From assembly GCF_900104575.1 (NCBI RefSeq), contig NZ_LT629731.1:4102712-4166711 (forward strand): a stretch of DNA of 64,000 nucleotides, given 5' to 3'. Both the position numbers and the translations under genes were made by a program. Below, one piece after another: positions 1 to 9,029 of the stretch (within the stretch, counting starts at the first letter, position 1; each line of letters starts with the position of its first letter). Under the pieces are notes generated by a model, which was given only the letters and a program-made list of their open reading frames with translations, made no database searches and was not told the DNA's origin. The DNA comes from Bacillus tuaregi (GTDB lineage: Bacteria > Bacillota > Bacilli > Bacillales > Cytobacillaceae).

Positions 1-22
1 TAATAAGTAAGTTTGAATAATT

Positions 23-265
23 TTATTCTTTTATAACTTCTTCCACCATTTGTTTTAATTTTTTTGACTTATGGCTTCTACTTCCATATAACCGACTACT
101 AAATACCGTTAAAATGGATAATATATCTTCTACCATTTCTTGTTCATATGTTTTGTCTTCTGTTTGATTAATGACTTCTATTTTCACATCGTGAAACTCG
201 CAAATTTGTTCGATTAATTCCATACCAAATCGAATCAACCGATCTCGATAATTTGCCGTTTTTTC
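23..265 (-). pseudogene. 3' fragment of IS607-type serine recombinase (tnpA)
   Basis: The reading frame contains DRLIRFG followed by a VVEDI/LSILTVFSSRLYG-like tail ending in KSKKLKQMVEEV. This matches the C-terminal part of the catalytic domain of IS607-family TnpA serine recombinases, where the DRLxRFG segment precedes a VEDLxxIxxxFSxxLYG segment. The N-terminal HTH and the catalytic serine region are missing: upstream sequence belongs to a tyrosine recombinase in another frame. The fragment runs to a stop near the window edge, so any tnpB would lie outside. It cannot be active as it stands. Family assignment comes from motif recognition only. Confidence 0.65.
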
Positions 266-1007
266 CTTTTATGTACACAGTATTTTGTTTGTTGACAAAT
301 TTATCTTTTTCTGTATATGCTAAATCGTTACTTTCCAATGTAATGTGTTCTTTCTTAATGCCAGCCAACTCATGTACTCTCGCACCTAAATATGCCATAG
401 TCAAAATTGGATTTTTATATATACCCTTGACATTGGATAAAATCCTTTCTATCTGGTTATCTGTATAAAAACGTCTTGTGACTTGTCTAGCGTTTTTAGT
501 ATCTCCGTTCCGTTCGCCTTCCTTTTTTATATTAAAGTTTCTTACTTTGTCAGTGTAGAATGATTTATTTCCGAACTTGACATTTGCAGAATGAGATAAT
601 TTCATTAAGGCATTTTTATAACTTAATAGAGTCCGTTCTTTGCAAGACTCTTTCTTTTCTGTCAGGAACTCAATGCAATGATTTTCATTTATTTGACGAA
701 GTTTTTTAACTTCTGGATAATTTACTTTTAGCCAACTTACAAAATGATTGCAACGTTCTAAAGTATCTTTTGCCGAGCGAATGGAAAAAATATATTTTTC
801 CGATAGTTTTCGCTGCAATGTTTCCCCTTTTTTTGACTTAAATTCACTATCAATCTTGACATTTTTAAAATCTTTTTTTGAGGTGTCACTAAGCACTGCG
901 CCGGTCATTTCTTCAAACTTTTCATCTCTATAATCCTTGTTAATTAATATAATTTCATCTAAGCAACTTTTTACTTGGTATTTCATGCTTGTATTTCTTT
1001 TCCCCAT
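168..1007 (-). pseudogene. Truncated tyrosine recombinase (phage-type integrase)
   Basis: The start is well set by GGGAGGTGA upstream of ATG. Residues about 85-170 look like a SAM-like core-binding domain (CNHFVSWLK, LSYKNALMKLS). The segment YLGARVHELAGIKKEH near residue 206 matches the first catalytic box, with the box I Arg at about 210. The HxxR box and the nucleophilic Tyr are absent because the homologous sequence stops at about base 260, where an IS607 serine-recombinase tail begins in another frame. The last 25 or so residues are therefore junk. This is a broken integrase at the edge of a mobile region. Confidence 0.6.
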
Positions 1008-1129
1008 TTTTCGTCACCTCCCTTCATAAAGCCGAAAAATTCATAAAAAATATTCATTTCCCTATTAATTTCTTATTTTTCCTTTCATTATCTTTTTTTT
1101 CGCCCCTACATTATTTTTTTCATTCTTTC

Positions 1130-1166
1130 GCAGCCTAACCGTTAAAGCGTTTAGGCTGCCCTTTTA
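1130..1166 (+). terminator. Hairpin, possible terminator
   Basis: GCAGCCTAA at 1130-1138 pairs with TTAGGCTGC at 1151-1159, followed by CCTTTTAT. It may terminate plus-strand transcription or be part of the hairpin cluster around it. Confidence 0.35.
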
Positions 1167-1193
1167 TAACCGTCTCGCTTCGCTGCGGTTAGG

Positions 1194-1249
1194 AGTGCAA
1201 AAGAAAGTACAAAGTTTAAAAAGCAAAACTTTGTACTTTCTTTTGCACT
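1194..1249. repeat. Perfect 24-bp inverted repeat with 8-base loop
   Basis: Arms lie at 1194-1217 and 1226-1249 with no mismatch, starting AGTGCAAAAG and ending CTTTTGCACT. No U-run follows, so an intrinsic terminator is unlikely. A cruciform or single-strand hairpin of a plasmid origin or transfer region is plausible. Confidence 0.8.
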
Positions 1250-1270
1250 ACAATGTAGGTCTTGCTTTTT

Positions 1271-1290
1271 ACTCATAAGTGTGTTATGTT
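1271..1290 (+). other. Candidate MOBV-type oriT/RSA core
   Basis: CATAA-GTGTG-TTATG forms short inverted arms around GTGTG. The core AGTGTGTTAT equals the nick region of the pMV158/pUB110 class of oriT (RSA), where the relaxase cuts in GTGTG/TTA. No mob/pre gene is present in the window, so this would be a relic or a trans-mobilizable site. The motif is short and chance occurrence is possible. Confidence 0.35.
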
Positions 1291-1686
1291 GAGACCGTTT
1301 TTAAACGGTAGAGAGCCTGTCAATTTGGCTCAAAAAGTTATTAAAGTTTTTACGTGTTTTTACTAATTTTTCATTTGTCAATACCTACTTTTTCGTCTGT
1401 TTTCCCACCTTTCATTAGTTTAGTTTTTTTTAAAAAGTTGAGTCTCACCATTACTTTCTATTGTATTTTTCTAGAGTTTGAGACTCAGCCATTCTTTCAA
1501 GAGTGAACTTGAGGAAGTTGTCCTTTCTATCTTGATGGTGTACTAACATGTTATTGGGTAAGTGTCAAGAGATTCCTTCTTTTTAAAAAAGATTTTAATA
1601 TATTGTTTTTATTTAACTCTATTAACAGTTTGCTTGTTCATATATACTTGATAATATTCTATGTAGATTATAGGAAGTGTTTAATA

Positions 1687-2511
1687 ATGATTAATGATTT
1701 AAAATCAGATTGTAAAAATTGCTTTGGGTTGTGCTGTGTAGCATTGCCCTATGGTAAATCGTCAGATTTTCCTTTCAACAAAGCCGGAGGAGAACCTTGC
1801 CGAAATCTATGTTCTAATAATTTGTGTTCTATACATGATAAATTAAGGGATAAAGGTTTTCGTGGTTGTGTATCTTACGAGTGCTTTGGTGCTGGTCAGC
1901 ATGTTTCACAGTCTATTTATAATGGCAAAGACTGGCGTGAGGATTTTGAACACGCTGAAGAAATGTTTGCTGTATTCCCCCTTGTGCAACAACTGCATGA
2001 AATGCTTTGGTATCTCAAACAAGCACTGGCTTTGAAGGAAACCCAATCATTTCAATCAAGCCTGCAAAAGATTTATGATGAAACCTTTGAACTAACTGTA
2101 AAAAAGCCTAAAGAGATTTTAGAGATAGATATTCCATCACATAGAAGCAAGGTCAACGCTCTACTAATAGAGACTAGCAGAGTGTATAGAGCCGCCATGA
2201 ATAAAAAAGGTAAAAAGCACAGGATAAAGAAAGATTTAGACTACCTAGGAGCAAATCTAAAAGGGTTAAACTTGCAAGGCGAAGATTTTCGTGGAAAACT
2301 AATGATAGCAACAAATTTAAGCCAAAGTGATTTGAGAAGGGCTGATTTTATTGGGGCTGACCTTAGAGACGCAGATTTAAGTGGTGCTAACTTGACAGAG
2401 GCTCTCTTTCTTACACAGTCACAAATCAATTCAGCGATTGGGGATATTCATACTAAAATTCCAAGTTATTTAGATAAACCAAGCCATTGGTGTAACCGAA
2501 ACGTTTCTTAA
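1687..2511 (+). CDS. Cys-cluster / pentapeptide-repeat protein
   Basis: I start at ATG 1687, behind AGGAAG, rather than at an in-frame ATG 28 codons upstream. The 274-residue product begins with a CxxCxxxCC cluster (Cys 9, 12, 16, 17), further Cys at about 40-60 and a CVSYECFG motif; together these look like a metal or Fe-S binding head of the YkgJ kind. A mid region of alpha-helical character follows. Residues about 188-245 hold pentapeptide repeats (GANLKGLNLQGEDF, SDLRRADFIGADL, DLSGANL), which fold as a right-handed beta helix. Function is unknown. It sits alone, with its own terminator, in a stretch of mobile-element debris, so acquisition by transfer is likely. Confidence 0.8.
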   Translation: MINDLKSDCKNCFGLCCVALPYGKSSDFPFNKAGGEPCRNLCSNNLCSIHDKLRDKGFRGCVSYECFGAGQHVSQSIYNGKDWREDFEHAEEMFAVFPLVQQLHEMLWYLKQALALKETQSFQSSLQKIYDETFELTVKKPKEILEIDIPSHRSKVNALLIETSRVYRAAMNKKGKKHRIKKDLDYLGANLKGLNLQGEDFRGKLMIATNLSQSDLRRADFIGADLRDADLSGANLTEALFLTQSQINSAIGDIHTKIPSYLDKPSHWCNRNVS

Positions 2512-2541
2512 TCTTTCCAATAAAGAGATGCATTAGTTATC

Positions 2542-2571
2542 AAAAGACCGTCCTATGACGGTCTTTTTTTG
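2542..2571 (+). terminator. Intrinsic terminator of the pentapeptide gene
   Basis: AAAAGACCGTC, a 4-base loop and GACGGTCTTTTTTT form a strong stem with a T run, 30 bases after the stop codon. Confidence 0.9.
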
Positions 2572-2647
2572 GTACTTAAAAATTTTCCTATTATCCTTTT
2601 TGTATTTTAAAAATGATATTGTTAAAACTATTTTTGTGTATTTGTAT

Positions 2648-3141
2648 ATGAACCCTTGCCCATGTGGATATTTTGGTCAAAGTCTCTGTCGTTGCACAGA
2701 TTACGAGATACTATCCTACCGCAAAAAGATTTCTGGACCTATCCTTGATCGAATGGATATTCAAAAATATGTGATTGTAGTTGATATTTTCAACCATAAA
2801 AATAACGGAAAAAGTTCTTTAGAGATTCAAGCAGAAATTGAACGGGCGCGAATCATCCAAGCAGAGCGTTACAAAAATTATCGAGAGATTACCTGCAATG
2901 GTCAGCTTCCTGCCTCCTTACTTGATGAGTTTTGCTCACTTGATGAAGAGTCAGAAAAGCTACTCTCTAAAGCCGCTAAACACTTTGAATACAGCGGGAG
3001 AACCATACACAAATATATAAAAATGCTCGCACCATCGCTGACCTTGAAGGGGAGCCTACTATACAAAGCCACCATATGAAGAAAAGTCTATTCAGCAGAG
3101 ATGTAGAAAAAGATAATTATATTTTTCAAAAAAGGGGATAG
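2648..3141 (+). pseudogene. C-terminal remnant of ComM/YifB-family Mg-chelatase-like ATPase
   Basis: The segment starts at MNPCPCGYFG, an internal motif of the ComM/YifB family, and continues with ISGPILDRMDI, QLPASLLDEFC and the SGRTIHKY motif near the family's C-terminus. The N-terminal two thirds, including Walker A, are missing. Near base 3022 a single base is lost: the original frame ends early at 3079, while the other frame continues with ARTIADLEGEPTIQSHH up to 3141, as expected for the family's end. It is thus truncated and frameshifted. In clostridia and related bacteria this gene often lies directly upstream of dprA, as here. Confidence 0.8.
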
Positions 3142-3146
3142 TTTAT

Positions 3147-4199
3147 ATGGATACTTACTGGATATGGTTCAGTTTACTTTCATACATAGGTCCAGTATTA
3201 CAAAAGAGAATATTAAAGGAATTTGAATCACCTAAGGACATCTATCATGCGTCACGTGCTAAGCTGGAAAGTATCCCGAAGTTGAACAAACGTGCAGTTC
3301 ACTCTATAATAAACAACCGAGATTTAGAAGTTGCCAAAAGAATACTTGAGAAGTGTGATCAAAAGGGCATAAAACTACTATCATTTTCTAATCATCTTTA
3401 TCCTACATTTGCAAAGTCTGCTAAAGAATCACCTATTTTGCTTTACTACAGAGGGCATTTAAAGGAAATCACACACTCGATTGGCGTTGTTGGTTCAAGA
3501 CGATGTACAGCATATGGCAGAAAAACTGCTGAGGAAATAGGGATTCATTTGGCTTCACAAGGCATTCCCCTTATAAGTGGATTTGCAAAAGGAATTGACA
3601 GCTATACTCAATCCTCCTGTATTAATCATGGAGGTTATACAATCCTTTTCCTTGCCGGCGGTGTCGATATTTGTTATCCGAGAGAGCAGGAAAAGCTCTA
3701 TCATAAAACAATTGAAAATGGAGGAGTATTCCTCTCCCAATATCCTCCTGGAACAACGCCAAGTCCCAAACAATTCTTGCAAAGAAATGCTCTCATTAGC
3801 GCTTGGTCTGAAGAGTTGATTGTTGTGGAAGCCAGTCAAAAAAGCGGTGCCCTCTGGACTGCTGATTTCGCTAATAAGCAAGGAAAAACCATTTATGCTG
3901 TTCCACATTCTATCTATTCACCTGAAGGAAAGGGCTGTAATTTACTTCTTTCTCAAGGAGCAGTGCCCTATTTAGGGGTTGATGGCATTACGCTATCCCA
4001 TTCCGTAAAACCCACTTTTACTCCTCAACTATTTCAAGAAGAAGACTTTATTCTAAATTGCCTTACTGAATGTCCAACTGAAATTTCTACTCTCGCAAAA
4101 AAGCTCCATACCACTGAATCCGAGGTAATAGATAAACTCCTTCTGCTAGAGCTAGAAGCCAAAGTAATTATTCGAGGCGAAATGGTCAGTCGTTACTAG
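3147..4199 (+). CDS. dprA: DNA-processing protein DprA (DprA/Smf)
   Basis: The 350-residue protein has an N-terminal SAM-like region, then the Rossmann-type DprA core (about 95-300) with VGSRRCTAYG, ISGFAKGID, FLAGGVDICYP and the P(G)TTPSPKQFLQRNALIS segment, then a small winged-helix-like C-terminus. DprA binds single-stranded DNA and loads RecA during natural transformation. The start has a GGGGATAG ribosome site. In Bacillus the housekeeping dprA is normally near topA; this copy sits beside a comM remnant and recombinase debris, so it is probably an acquired second copy. That can be tested by looking for another dprA in the genome. Confidence 0.9.
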   Translation: MDTYWIWFSLLSYIGPVLQKRILKEFESPKDIYHASRAKLESIPKLNKRAVHSIINNRDLEVAKRILEKCDQKGIKLLSFSNHLYPTFAKSAKESPILLYYRGHLKEITHSIGVVGSRRCTAYGRKTAEEIGIHLASQGIPLISGFAKGIDSYTQSSCINHGGYTILFLAGGVDICYPREQEKLYHKTIENGGVFLSQYPPGTTPSPKQFLQRNALISAWSEELIVVEASQKSGALWTADFANKQGKTIYAVPHSIYSPEGKGCNLLLSQGAVPYLGVDGITLSHSVKPTFTPQLFQEEDFILNCLTECPTEISTLAKKLHTTESEVIDKLLLLELEAKVIIRGEMVSRY

Positions 4200-4288
4200 A
4201 AAACCCAAAAATATAGCACCACTTCGGTGTCTCTTTCAGGAGTGCAAAATTAAGCATATTGTCCATTTTCTGTGCCTGACACCGAATT

Positions 4289-4340
4289 ATTATGGATTTA
4301 TATATTAAACTATTTTATGATAATAATAGTAATCCATATT
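4289..4340. promoter_or_regulatory. Putative PdxR operator half-sites before the regulator gene
   Basis: ATTATGGATT (4289-4298) and its near inverse AATCCATATT (4331-4340) are 42 bp apart, start to start. The same half-site, with nearly the same spacing, occurs before pdxS (8514-8564). This suggests autoregulation by the adjacent MocR-type protein. Confidence 0.55.
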
Positions 4341-4365
4341 CATAGATTAGGGGTTTTGAATCATT

Positions 4366-5796
4366 ATGTATATTAAGCTTGATAAAAATGATAAGAGGAC
4401 ACTATGGCTGCAGATTGTTGATCAAGTGATTGAATATATTACAAATGGACAGCTTTCACCTGGGGATCCATTGGTTCCAAGCCGACAGCTGGCACAGGAG
4501 CTTTCGATTTCAAGGTCTACGGTGCAAATTGCTTATGAGGAGCTGCAGTCACGCGGATACGTGATTACTTCAAGAAGAGGCGGGACCCGTGTTTGTGATA
4601 TTATGCCAGATAATGATACCTTCCCAATAGAGCAGGCGGTTCCTACAATTCCACCCAACCCGTTTCTTGAAGAAAAAAAGGAAGGTGTGGAGCACTGGCC
4701 TGAAGTGAATCATAAGGAGATAGCAGAAATTGATTTTCGCCTCCATGTACCCTATATTGATCCCATTTTCCAAAAGTCCTGGCGGCGTGCATCCAATGTA
4801 GCGATGAAAGAAGAGAATGTATTTGACTGGGGCTATAGCTCCCCCTATGGCTTATTTTCTGTTCGTGAACAAATCAGCCGCTATTTAGCGATTGAAAGAG
4901 GTATCCATGTGCAGCCTAATCAAATCCTTCTTACCCTAGGGGCAAGACAAACAATGGATATCATCGCCCAAGCACTGCTTCAGGAAGGGGATCAAGTGTC
5001 TGTTGAGGATCCAGGATTTCCAGTAGCCTGGTCATCGATGCGTTACCGTAATATGAAAATTGAACCGATTCCGGTTGATAATCAGGGCATTTGTGTTGAC
5101 CAAATTTCTCCACATACAAAAATGATTTTTACAACTCCATCCCATCAATTCCCTAGCGGCGTACTGATGACGGCGAACCGCAGGCAAGAATTAATTCAGT
5201 TTGCCAAGCAAAATCAAACCTGGATTATTGAAGATGACTATGACGGAGAATTCCGTTATCGCGGTGGTCCAATGCCAAGCTTATATTCTCAATTGCCGAC
5301 CAATATTTTATACCTATTAAGCTTCACAAAGCTGTTAGCTCCCGGCATCCGCTTAGCAGCTGTCATTGGACCAGAAGAGGCCATCAGCAGGATGGCAAAG
5401 GTTCAAGAGTTTGTCTGCCGTCACCTGCCAATTATGGAGCAGCTTGCACTTGGACAATTCTTCGAAACAGGCGACCTTCTTAGACATGTCAGAAGAATGC
5501 GCTCGATTTATCATAAGCGCCATCGTGATGTCATAAACACTTTAACATTATCCGGGTTAGCAGAGCGATTTCATATAAGCGGAACTGAATCAGGACTCCA
5601 TGTACTATTGGAGGGCGACGAACACTTTGATGAATACAAAGCAGTTAACGAGGCATTAAAAACAGGTGTTGGGGTCTTCCCGCTCAGTCCTTATTGTTTA
5701 GAAAGCCCACGCAAAGGTTTGCTGCTTGGCTTCGCCCATCTTGAATCCGCTAAGATTATTGAAGGAATTAAGCGACTAGCCTGTGTACTGATTTAA
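4366..5796 (+). CDS. pdxR: MocR-type regulator, probably PdxR (GntR HTH + aminotransferase-like)
   Basis: Residues 1-75 form a GntR winged helix (PSRQLAQELSISRSTV, ELQSRGYVITSRRGGTRV). After a linker, residues about 115-470 form a fold-type I aminotransferase domain with the PLP-lysine motif SFTKLLAPGIRLA and the EDDYDGEFRY segment. The length, 476 residues, is normal for MocR proteins. PdxR proteins of this class sense PLP and control pdxST. The assignment to PdxR rests on the shared operator half-sites before this gene and before pdxS 3 kb away; the family alone would also allow GabR- or TauR-like roles. The ribosome site is weak (AGGGG, long spacing). Confidence 0.75.
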   Translation: MYIKLDKNDKRTLWLQIVDQVIEYITNGQLSPGDPLVPSRQLAQELSISRSTVQIAYEELQSRGYVITSRRGGTRVCDIMPDNDTFPIEQAVPTIPPNPFLEEKKEGVEHWPEVNHKEIAEIDFRLHVPYIDPIFQKSWRRASNVAMKEENVFDWGYSSPYGLFSVREQISRYLAIERGIHVQPNQILLTLGARQTMDIIAQALLQEGDQVSVEDPGFPVAWSSMRYRNMKIEPIPVDNQGICVDQISPHTKMIFTTPSHQFPSGVLMTANRRQELIQFAKQNQTWIIEDDYDGEFRYRGGPMPSLYSQLPTNILYLLSFTKLLAPGIRLAAVIGPEEAISRMAKVQEFVCRHLPIMEQLALGQFFETGDLLRHVRRMRSIYHKRHRDVINTLTLSGLAERFHISGTESGLHVLLEGDEHFDEYKAVNEALKTGVGVFPLSPYCLESPRKGLLLGFAHLESAKIIEGIKRLACVLI

Positions 5797-5854
5797 CCTT
5801 ATTTAAAAAATGAATTCATCACCTAGTTTCAAACAGGTGATGAATTTCTAAATA

Positions 5855-6817
5855 TTATTTAGCTAAGCTATAGAATAATATCCCATCTCTAATTTGAGAC
5901 TTCACTTTTCCAATTGACTCAAGATAAATAAATCGTGTAATCGTAGCCATTAATTGGGGAGCAGATTTATGCGTCTTTCCCTTTCCATATATTTCCCCTG
6001 CAACTTTAAATGAAGTCTTTGCCTCATCTTTTATGGCTGTAATCATTTCCTCTAGACGGTGCTCGTGCCCTAAGCGAATTTCCTCCATCCGCTTATTTAC
6101 ATTTTCAATCACCTTCCCATGGCCAGGTAGTGCAATGGATACATTTAGCTTCTCGACCTTTTCAAATGATATGAAGTATTCCTTAAGAGGATTTATATCT
6201 TGAGGAGATTCAATTAATACGACAGGGGAGATTTTATCTAATACAAGATCACCAACAATCATAATCTGTTGCTTCTGCTGATAAAAACAGAAATGATCTG
6301 CAGAGTGGCCAGGTGTCCAGATCGCTTCATACATTTCATTACCTAACCTAATAGGCTGACCTTCATCGAATAATCCATTCGGTATAAAGTCATAAATATA
6401 CTGATCATATTCTGATCCCCTTGGTGAATAATGGTCTGAGTTTCCATGCTGATTAAACAAGCGTATAACATATTCTCGATAATCCTTCTTTTGCCTTCTT
6501 TTAATTTCCCTGTAACCGATATTCGAAATATAAACTGGCACCCCATGCTTTTCCTGAAACCATTTGGCGAGCCCTAAATGATCCACATGATAATGGGTCA
6601 AAACAACCTTCTCAATGGCGACACCCATATCCATAATTCTGCTCCATATATCCATTCCCTCTATTGAATACACACCCGTATCAATTACCGTAAATCCACT
6701 TTCTCCTCGCAGTAAATAACAATTCATCTGCTTCATTCCAAATGGAACGGGTATAGATAATAAATAGATATCCTCTGTAACCTTTTTCACCATTGATAAC
6801 TGATTTAATTTATTCAT
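5855..6817 (-). CDS. MBL-fold metallo-hydrolase
   Basis: The 320-residue protein has the metallo-beta-lactamase metal motif THYHVDH at residues 74-80, then TPGHSADHFCFY, VGDLVLD and PGHGKVI, which supply the other metal ligands. This glyoxalase II-like fold covers hydrolases of thioesters, lactones and phosphodiesters; the substrate cannot be told here. A second ATG (residue 9) is an alternative start. It lies between pdxR and the pdxST terminator and appears monocistronic. Nothing ties it to vitamin B6. Confidence 0.85.
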   Translation of the reverse strand: MNKLNQLSMVKKVTEDIYLLSIPVPFGMKQMNCYLLRGESGFTVIDTGVYSIEGMDIWSRIMDMGVAIEKVVLTHYHVDHLGLAKWFQEKHGVPVYISNIGYREIKRRQKKDYREYVIRLFNQHGNSDHYSPRGSEYDQYIYDFIPNGLFDEGQPIRLGNEMYEAIWTPGHSADHFCFYQQKQQIMIVGDLVLDKISPVVLIESPQDINPLKEYFISFEKVEKLNVSIALPGHGKVIENVNKRMEEIRLGHEHRLEEMITAIKDEAKTSFKVAGEIYGKGKTHKSAPQLMATITRFIYLESIGKVKSQIRDGILFYSLAK

Positions 6818-6935
6818 TGGACACTAATTCCTTTTATTATATTTTATGAATGTTCTGAATATTATTTTATCATAAACTAGATGGTGATTCTATGAACTTT
6901 CATAGAACTGGATATTATAGAATCCTATTTGTCCA

Positions 6936-6967
6936 TAGAAAAAGGCCTGCGATGATAGCAAGCCTCT
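6936..6967 (-). terminator. Terminator of pdxST
   Basis: On the minus strand AGGCTTGC and GCAGGCCT pair (one G-U) over a 7-base loop, followed by TTTTTC. Confidence 0.8.
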
Positions 6968-6979
6968 TCATAAACTTCC

Positions 6980-7570
6980 TTATCCCTCATGAATGGTAAT
7001 AGATTCTCGAACCATTTCCATAAACAATTCTGTCATTCGATGATCCTCTGTCAGCTCTGGATGAAAGGAACAGCCAAGAATCTGTCCTTCACGAGCCGCC
7101 ACAATCCTACCCTCATGCTTGGCAAGAATTTCAACATTTTCCCCTGCCATTACAATATGTGGTGCACGAATGAACACACCAACAAAGGGCTCGTCCAAGC
7201 CTCGAATGTGCAACTCTGCCTCAAAGCTATCCTTTTGGCGTCCAAAGGAGTTACGTTCAACAGCTACATCGAATATGCCAAGGTGGGACTCAGTATTTCC
7301 CACAAGTTCCTTAGCAAGCAGAATCAAACCGGCACAGGTTCCAAACATTGGTTTTCCCTTTGCCGCAAACACCTTTAATGGTTCCATAAAACCATACTGA
7401 TCAATTAGTTTCCTCATTGTTGTGCTTTCACCACCAGGGATAATCAATCCATCGATCCCTTCTAATTCCTCTACTCGTTTTACAACGACAGCTTCGGCAC
7501 CACAGGCTTGGACAGAGCGTACATGCTCTCGAACAGCCCCCTGCAAGCCTAATATTCCTATACTTATCAT
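6980..7570 (-). CDS. pdxT: Pyridoxal 5'-phosphate synthase glutaminase subunit PdxT
   Basis: This class I glutaminase has 196 residues, the family length. It shows IPGGESTT for substrate binding, the nucleophile in [11 protein letters not shown] (Cys 79) and the HPELTED segment with the catalytic His and Glu. PdxT frees ammonia from glutamine and channels it to PdxS in the 24-mer PLP synthase. It lies 12 bases after pdxS and is surely cotranscribed. In B. subtilis pdxST lies in a dacA-serS neighbourhood; this separate placement near a MocR gene fits the PdxR-controlled type. Confidence 0.97.
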   Translation of the reverse strand: MISIGILGLQGAVREHVRSVQACGAEAVVVKRVEELEGIDGLIIPGGESTTMRKLIDQYGFMEPLKVFAAKGKPMFGTCAGLILLAKELVGNTESHLGIFDVAVERNSFGRQKDSFEAELHIRGLDEPFVGVFIRAPHIVMAGENVEILAKHEGRIVAAREGQILGCSFHPELTEDHRMTELFMEMVRESITIHEG

Positions 7571-7582
7571 TTCAAAAACCCC

Positions 7583-8464
7583 TTACCAGCCGCGTTCCTG
7601 CATCCGATTTTCAGGAGCAAGCGTCGAGATTTCTATTCCTTTCATAGCAGCACCAAGTCCTTTTGATAACTCAGCAATTAACTTATAATCCTGATAATGA
7701 GTCGTAGCTTCTACAATGGCTCTCGCAAATTTAGCAGGATTTTCAGATTTAAAAATCCCTGAGCCAACAAATACCCCGTCTGCGCCTAATTCCATCATTA
7801 AAGCTGCATCAGCTGGTGTTGCTACACCCCCGGCAGCAAAATTGACAACTGGTAGCTTGCCATGCTCTTTAATTTGTAGCAGTATTTCATATGGTGCACC
7901 AAGAAACTTCGCCTCTGTCATTAACTCATCCTCACTCATATGAACAATCTTGCGAACCTGCGCATTAACCTTGCGTATATGACGGACAGCTTCAACGATA
8001 TTCCCTGTTCCTGGCTCACCTTTTGTCCGGAGCATTGAAGCACCTTCACCAATACGACGGGCCGCTTCACCTAAATCTCGACAACCGCATACAAATGGAA
8101 CGGTATACTCTTTTTTATTTAAATGGTATTCTTCATCCGCCGGTGTTAAAACTTCACTTTCATCTATGTAATCAACACCAAGAGATTCTAGTACTCTAGC
8201 TTCCACAATATGACCAATTCTAGCTTTGGCCATTACAGGGATACTAACCGCATTCATAACCTCTTCAACAATTGAAATATCAGCCATTCTTGCTACGCCG
8301 CCAGCAGCACGAATATCAGAAGGAACACGCTCCAATGCCATAACTGCAACGGCACCGGCTTCCTCCGCAATTTTTGCCTGCTCTGCATTTACAACATCCA
8401 TTATGACGCCGCCCTTTTGCATTTCCGCCATACCTCTTTTTACTCGATCTGTACCTGTAATCAT
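7583..8464 (-). CDS. pdxS: Pyridoxal 5'-phosphate synthase lyase subunit PdxS
   Basis: The 293-residue TIM barrel is nearly invariant in the family. Asp 23 (in VVNAEQ context), Lys 80 (VMAKARIGH) and Lys 148 ([11 protein letters not shown]) match the catalytic residues. PdxS builds PLP from ribose 5-phosphate, glyceraldehyde 3-phosphate and ammonia supplied by PdxT. The start has GGAGG seven bases before ATG. Half-sites shared with pdxR lie 50-100 bases upstream. Confidence 0.98.
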   Translation of the reverse strand: MITGTDRVKRGMAEMQKGGVIMDVVNAEQAKIAEEAGAVAVMALERVPSDIRAAGGVARMADISIVEEVMNAVSIPVMAKARIGHIVEARVLESLGVDYIDESEVLTPADEEYHLNKKEYTVPFVCGCRDLGEAARRIGEGASMLRTKGEPGTGNIVEAVRHIRKVNAQVRKIVHMSEDELMTEAKFLGAPYEILLQIKEHGKLPVVNFAAGGVATPADAALMMELGADGVFVGSGIFKSENPAKFARAIVEATTHYQDYKLIAELSKGLGAAMKGIEISTLAPENRMQERGW

Positions 8465-8513
8465 TGTTTTACCTCCATTTTTTCACTTTTCGCGATAAAC
8501 AGAATATATCAGG

Positions 8514-8564
8514 ATTATGGATTTTCTACTACATCCATATTTGCAAAATATTTCAATCCATAAT
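8514..8564 (-). promoter_or_regulatory. Putative PdxR operator of pdxST
   Basis: Read toward pdxS there are ATTATGGATT (8564-8555), ATATGGATGT (8540-8531) and the inverse AATCCATAAT (8523-8514): two direct half-sites and one inverted. The outer pair is identical to the half-site before pdxR and its spacing (41 bp) is almost the same. A TTGAAA and a TGTAGT 17 bases apart (about 8557-8529) could be the promoter inside the site. Confidence 0.6.
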
Positions 8565-8844
8565 TTCGCTATTATAGGAGGGGGGCTAACTTTCAAATCG
8601 TCATCAGGATTTATAGCAGCTAATGAATGAAAAAACTGGTTTCTATTAATTCATATTCCAAACCTTTGGATGATATTCTTTTGTCTTTTTAAAAAAGACG
8701 AAAATTAAAGATATGAACAGATATTTAGAGAAAATTAGGTATGATGTTCGTTTTCATTACTGTTGTTTCCGTTTTCATGTACTTTGCCAATATTTCCCCT
8801 ATATAAGATAATAAAACCATCAACTAGAGAAAGGGTGTCACATA

Positions 8845-8937
8845 GTGAAAAAATTAATAAGAGATTTATTAAATGATATGAAAAAATCAATCAACGATTA
8901 TGGAAAAAAACGTTTAGCCTTATACGAAAAACTGTAA
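8845..8937 (+). CDS. Small basic peptide, 30 residues
   Basis: A GTG start lies behind AGAAAGGGTG. The product has many Lys and Leu residues (KKLIRDLLND, YGKKRLALYEKL), could form an amphipathic helix and has no signal peptide. TATATAAGATAATA at about 8800-8813 could hold its -10 box. A strong terminator follows at 9030-9066. I do not recognise a family. A small regulatory or membrane-associated peptide is possible, as is chance. Confidence 0.35.
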   Translation: MKKLIRDLLNDMKKSINDYGKKRLALYEKL

Positions 8938-9029
8938 AATTGTATAATAATAACCCTAATGATATAAATCAATGAAAAGTTAGGATGATTATTCTTGAAT
9001 AACTATATTGAATATCAACATGGTTCAGA

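Larger units (their letters stand above)
1008..1686. other. Non-coding stretch with several hairpins
   Basis: No credible gene is seen. The stretch is unusually rich in perfect inverted repeats: 1130-1138/1151-1159, a 24-bp pair at 1194-1249, an oriT-like motif at 1274-1288, 1294-1300/1303-1309, and GAGTCTCA/TGAGACTC at 1440-1447/1479-1486. This density is typical of plasmid origins or transfer regions. I infer a remnant of an integrated plasmid or mobilizable element, which fits the recombinase remnants next door. Confidence 0.45.

Noticed and set aside
7422-8498. Long plus-strand frames opposite pdxS and pdxT
   Set aside because: They are antisense shadows of strongly conserved genes, without ribosome sites.
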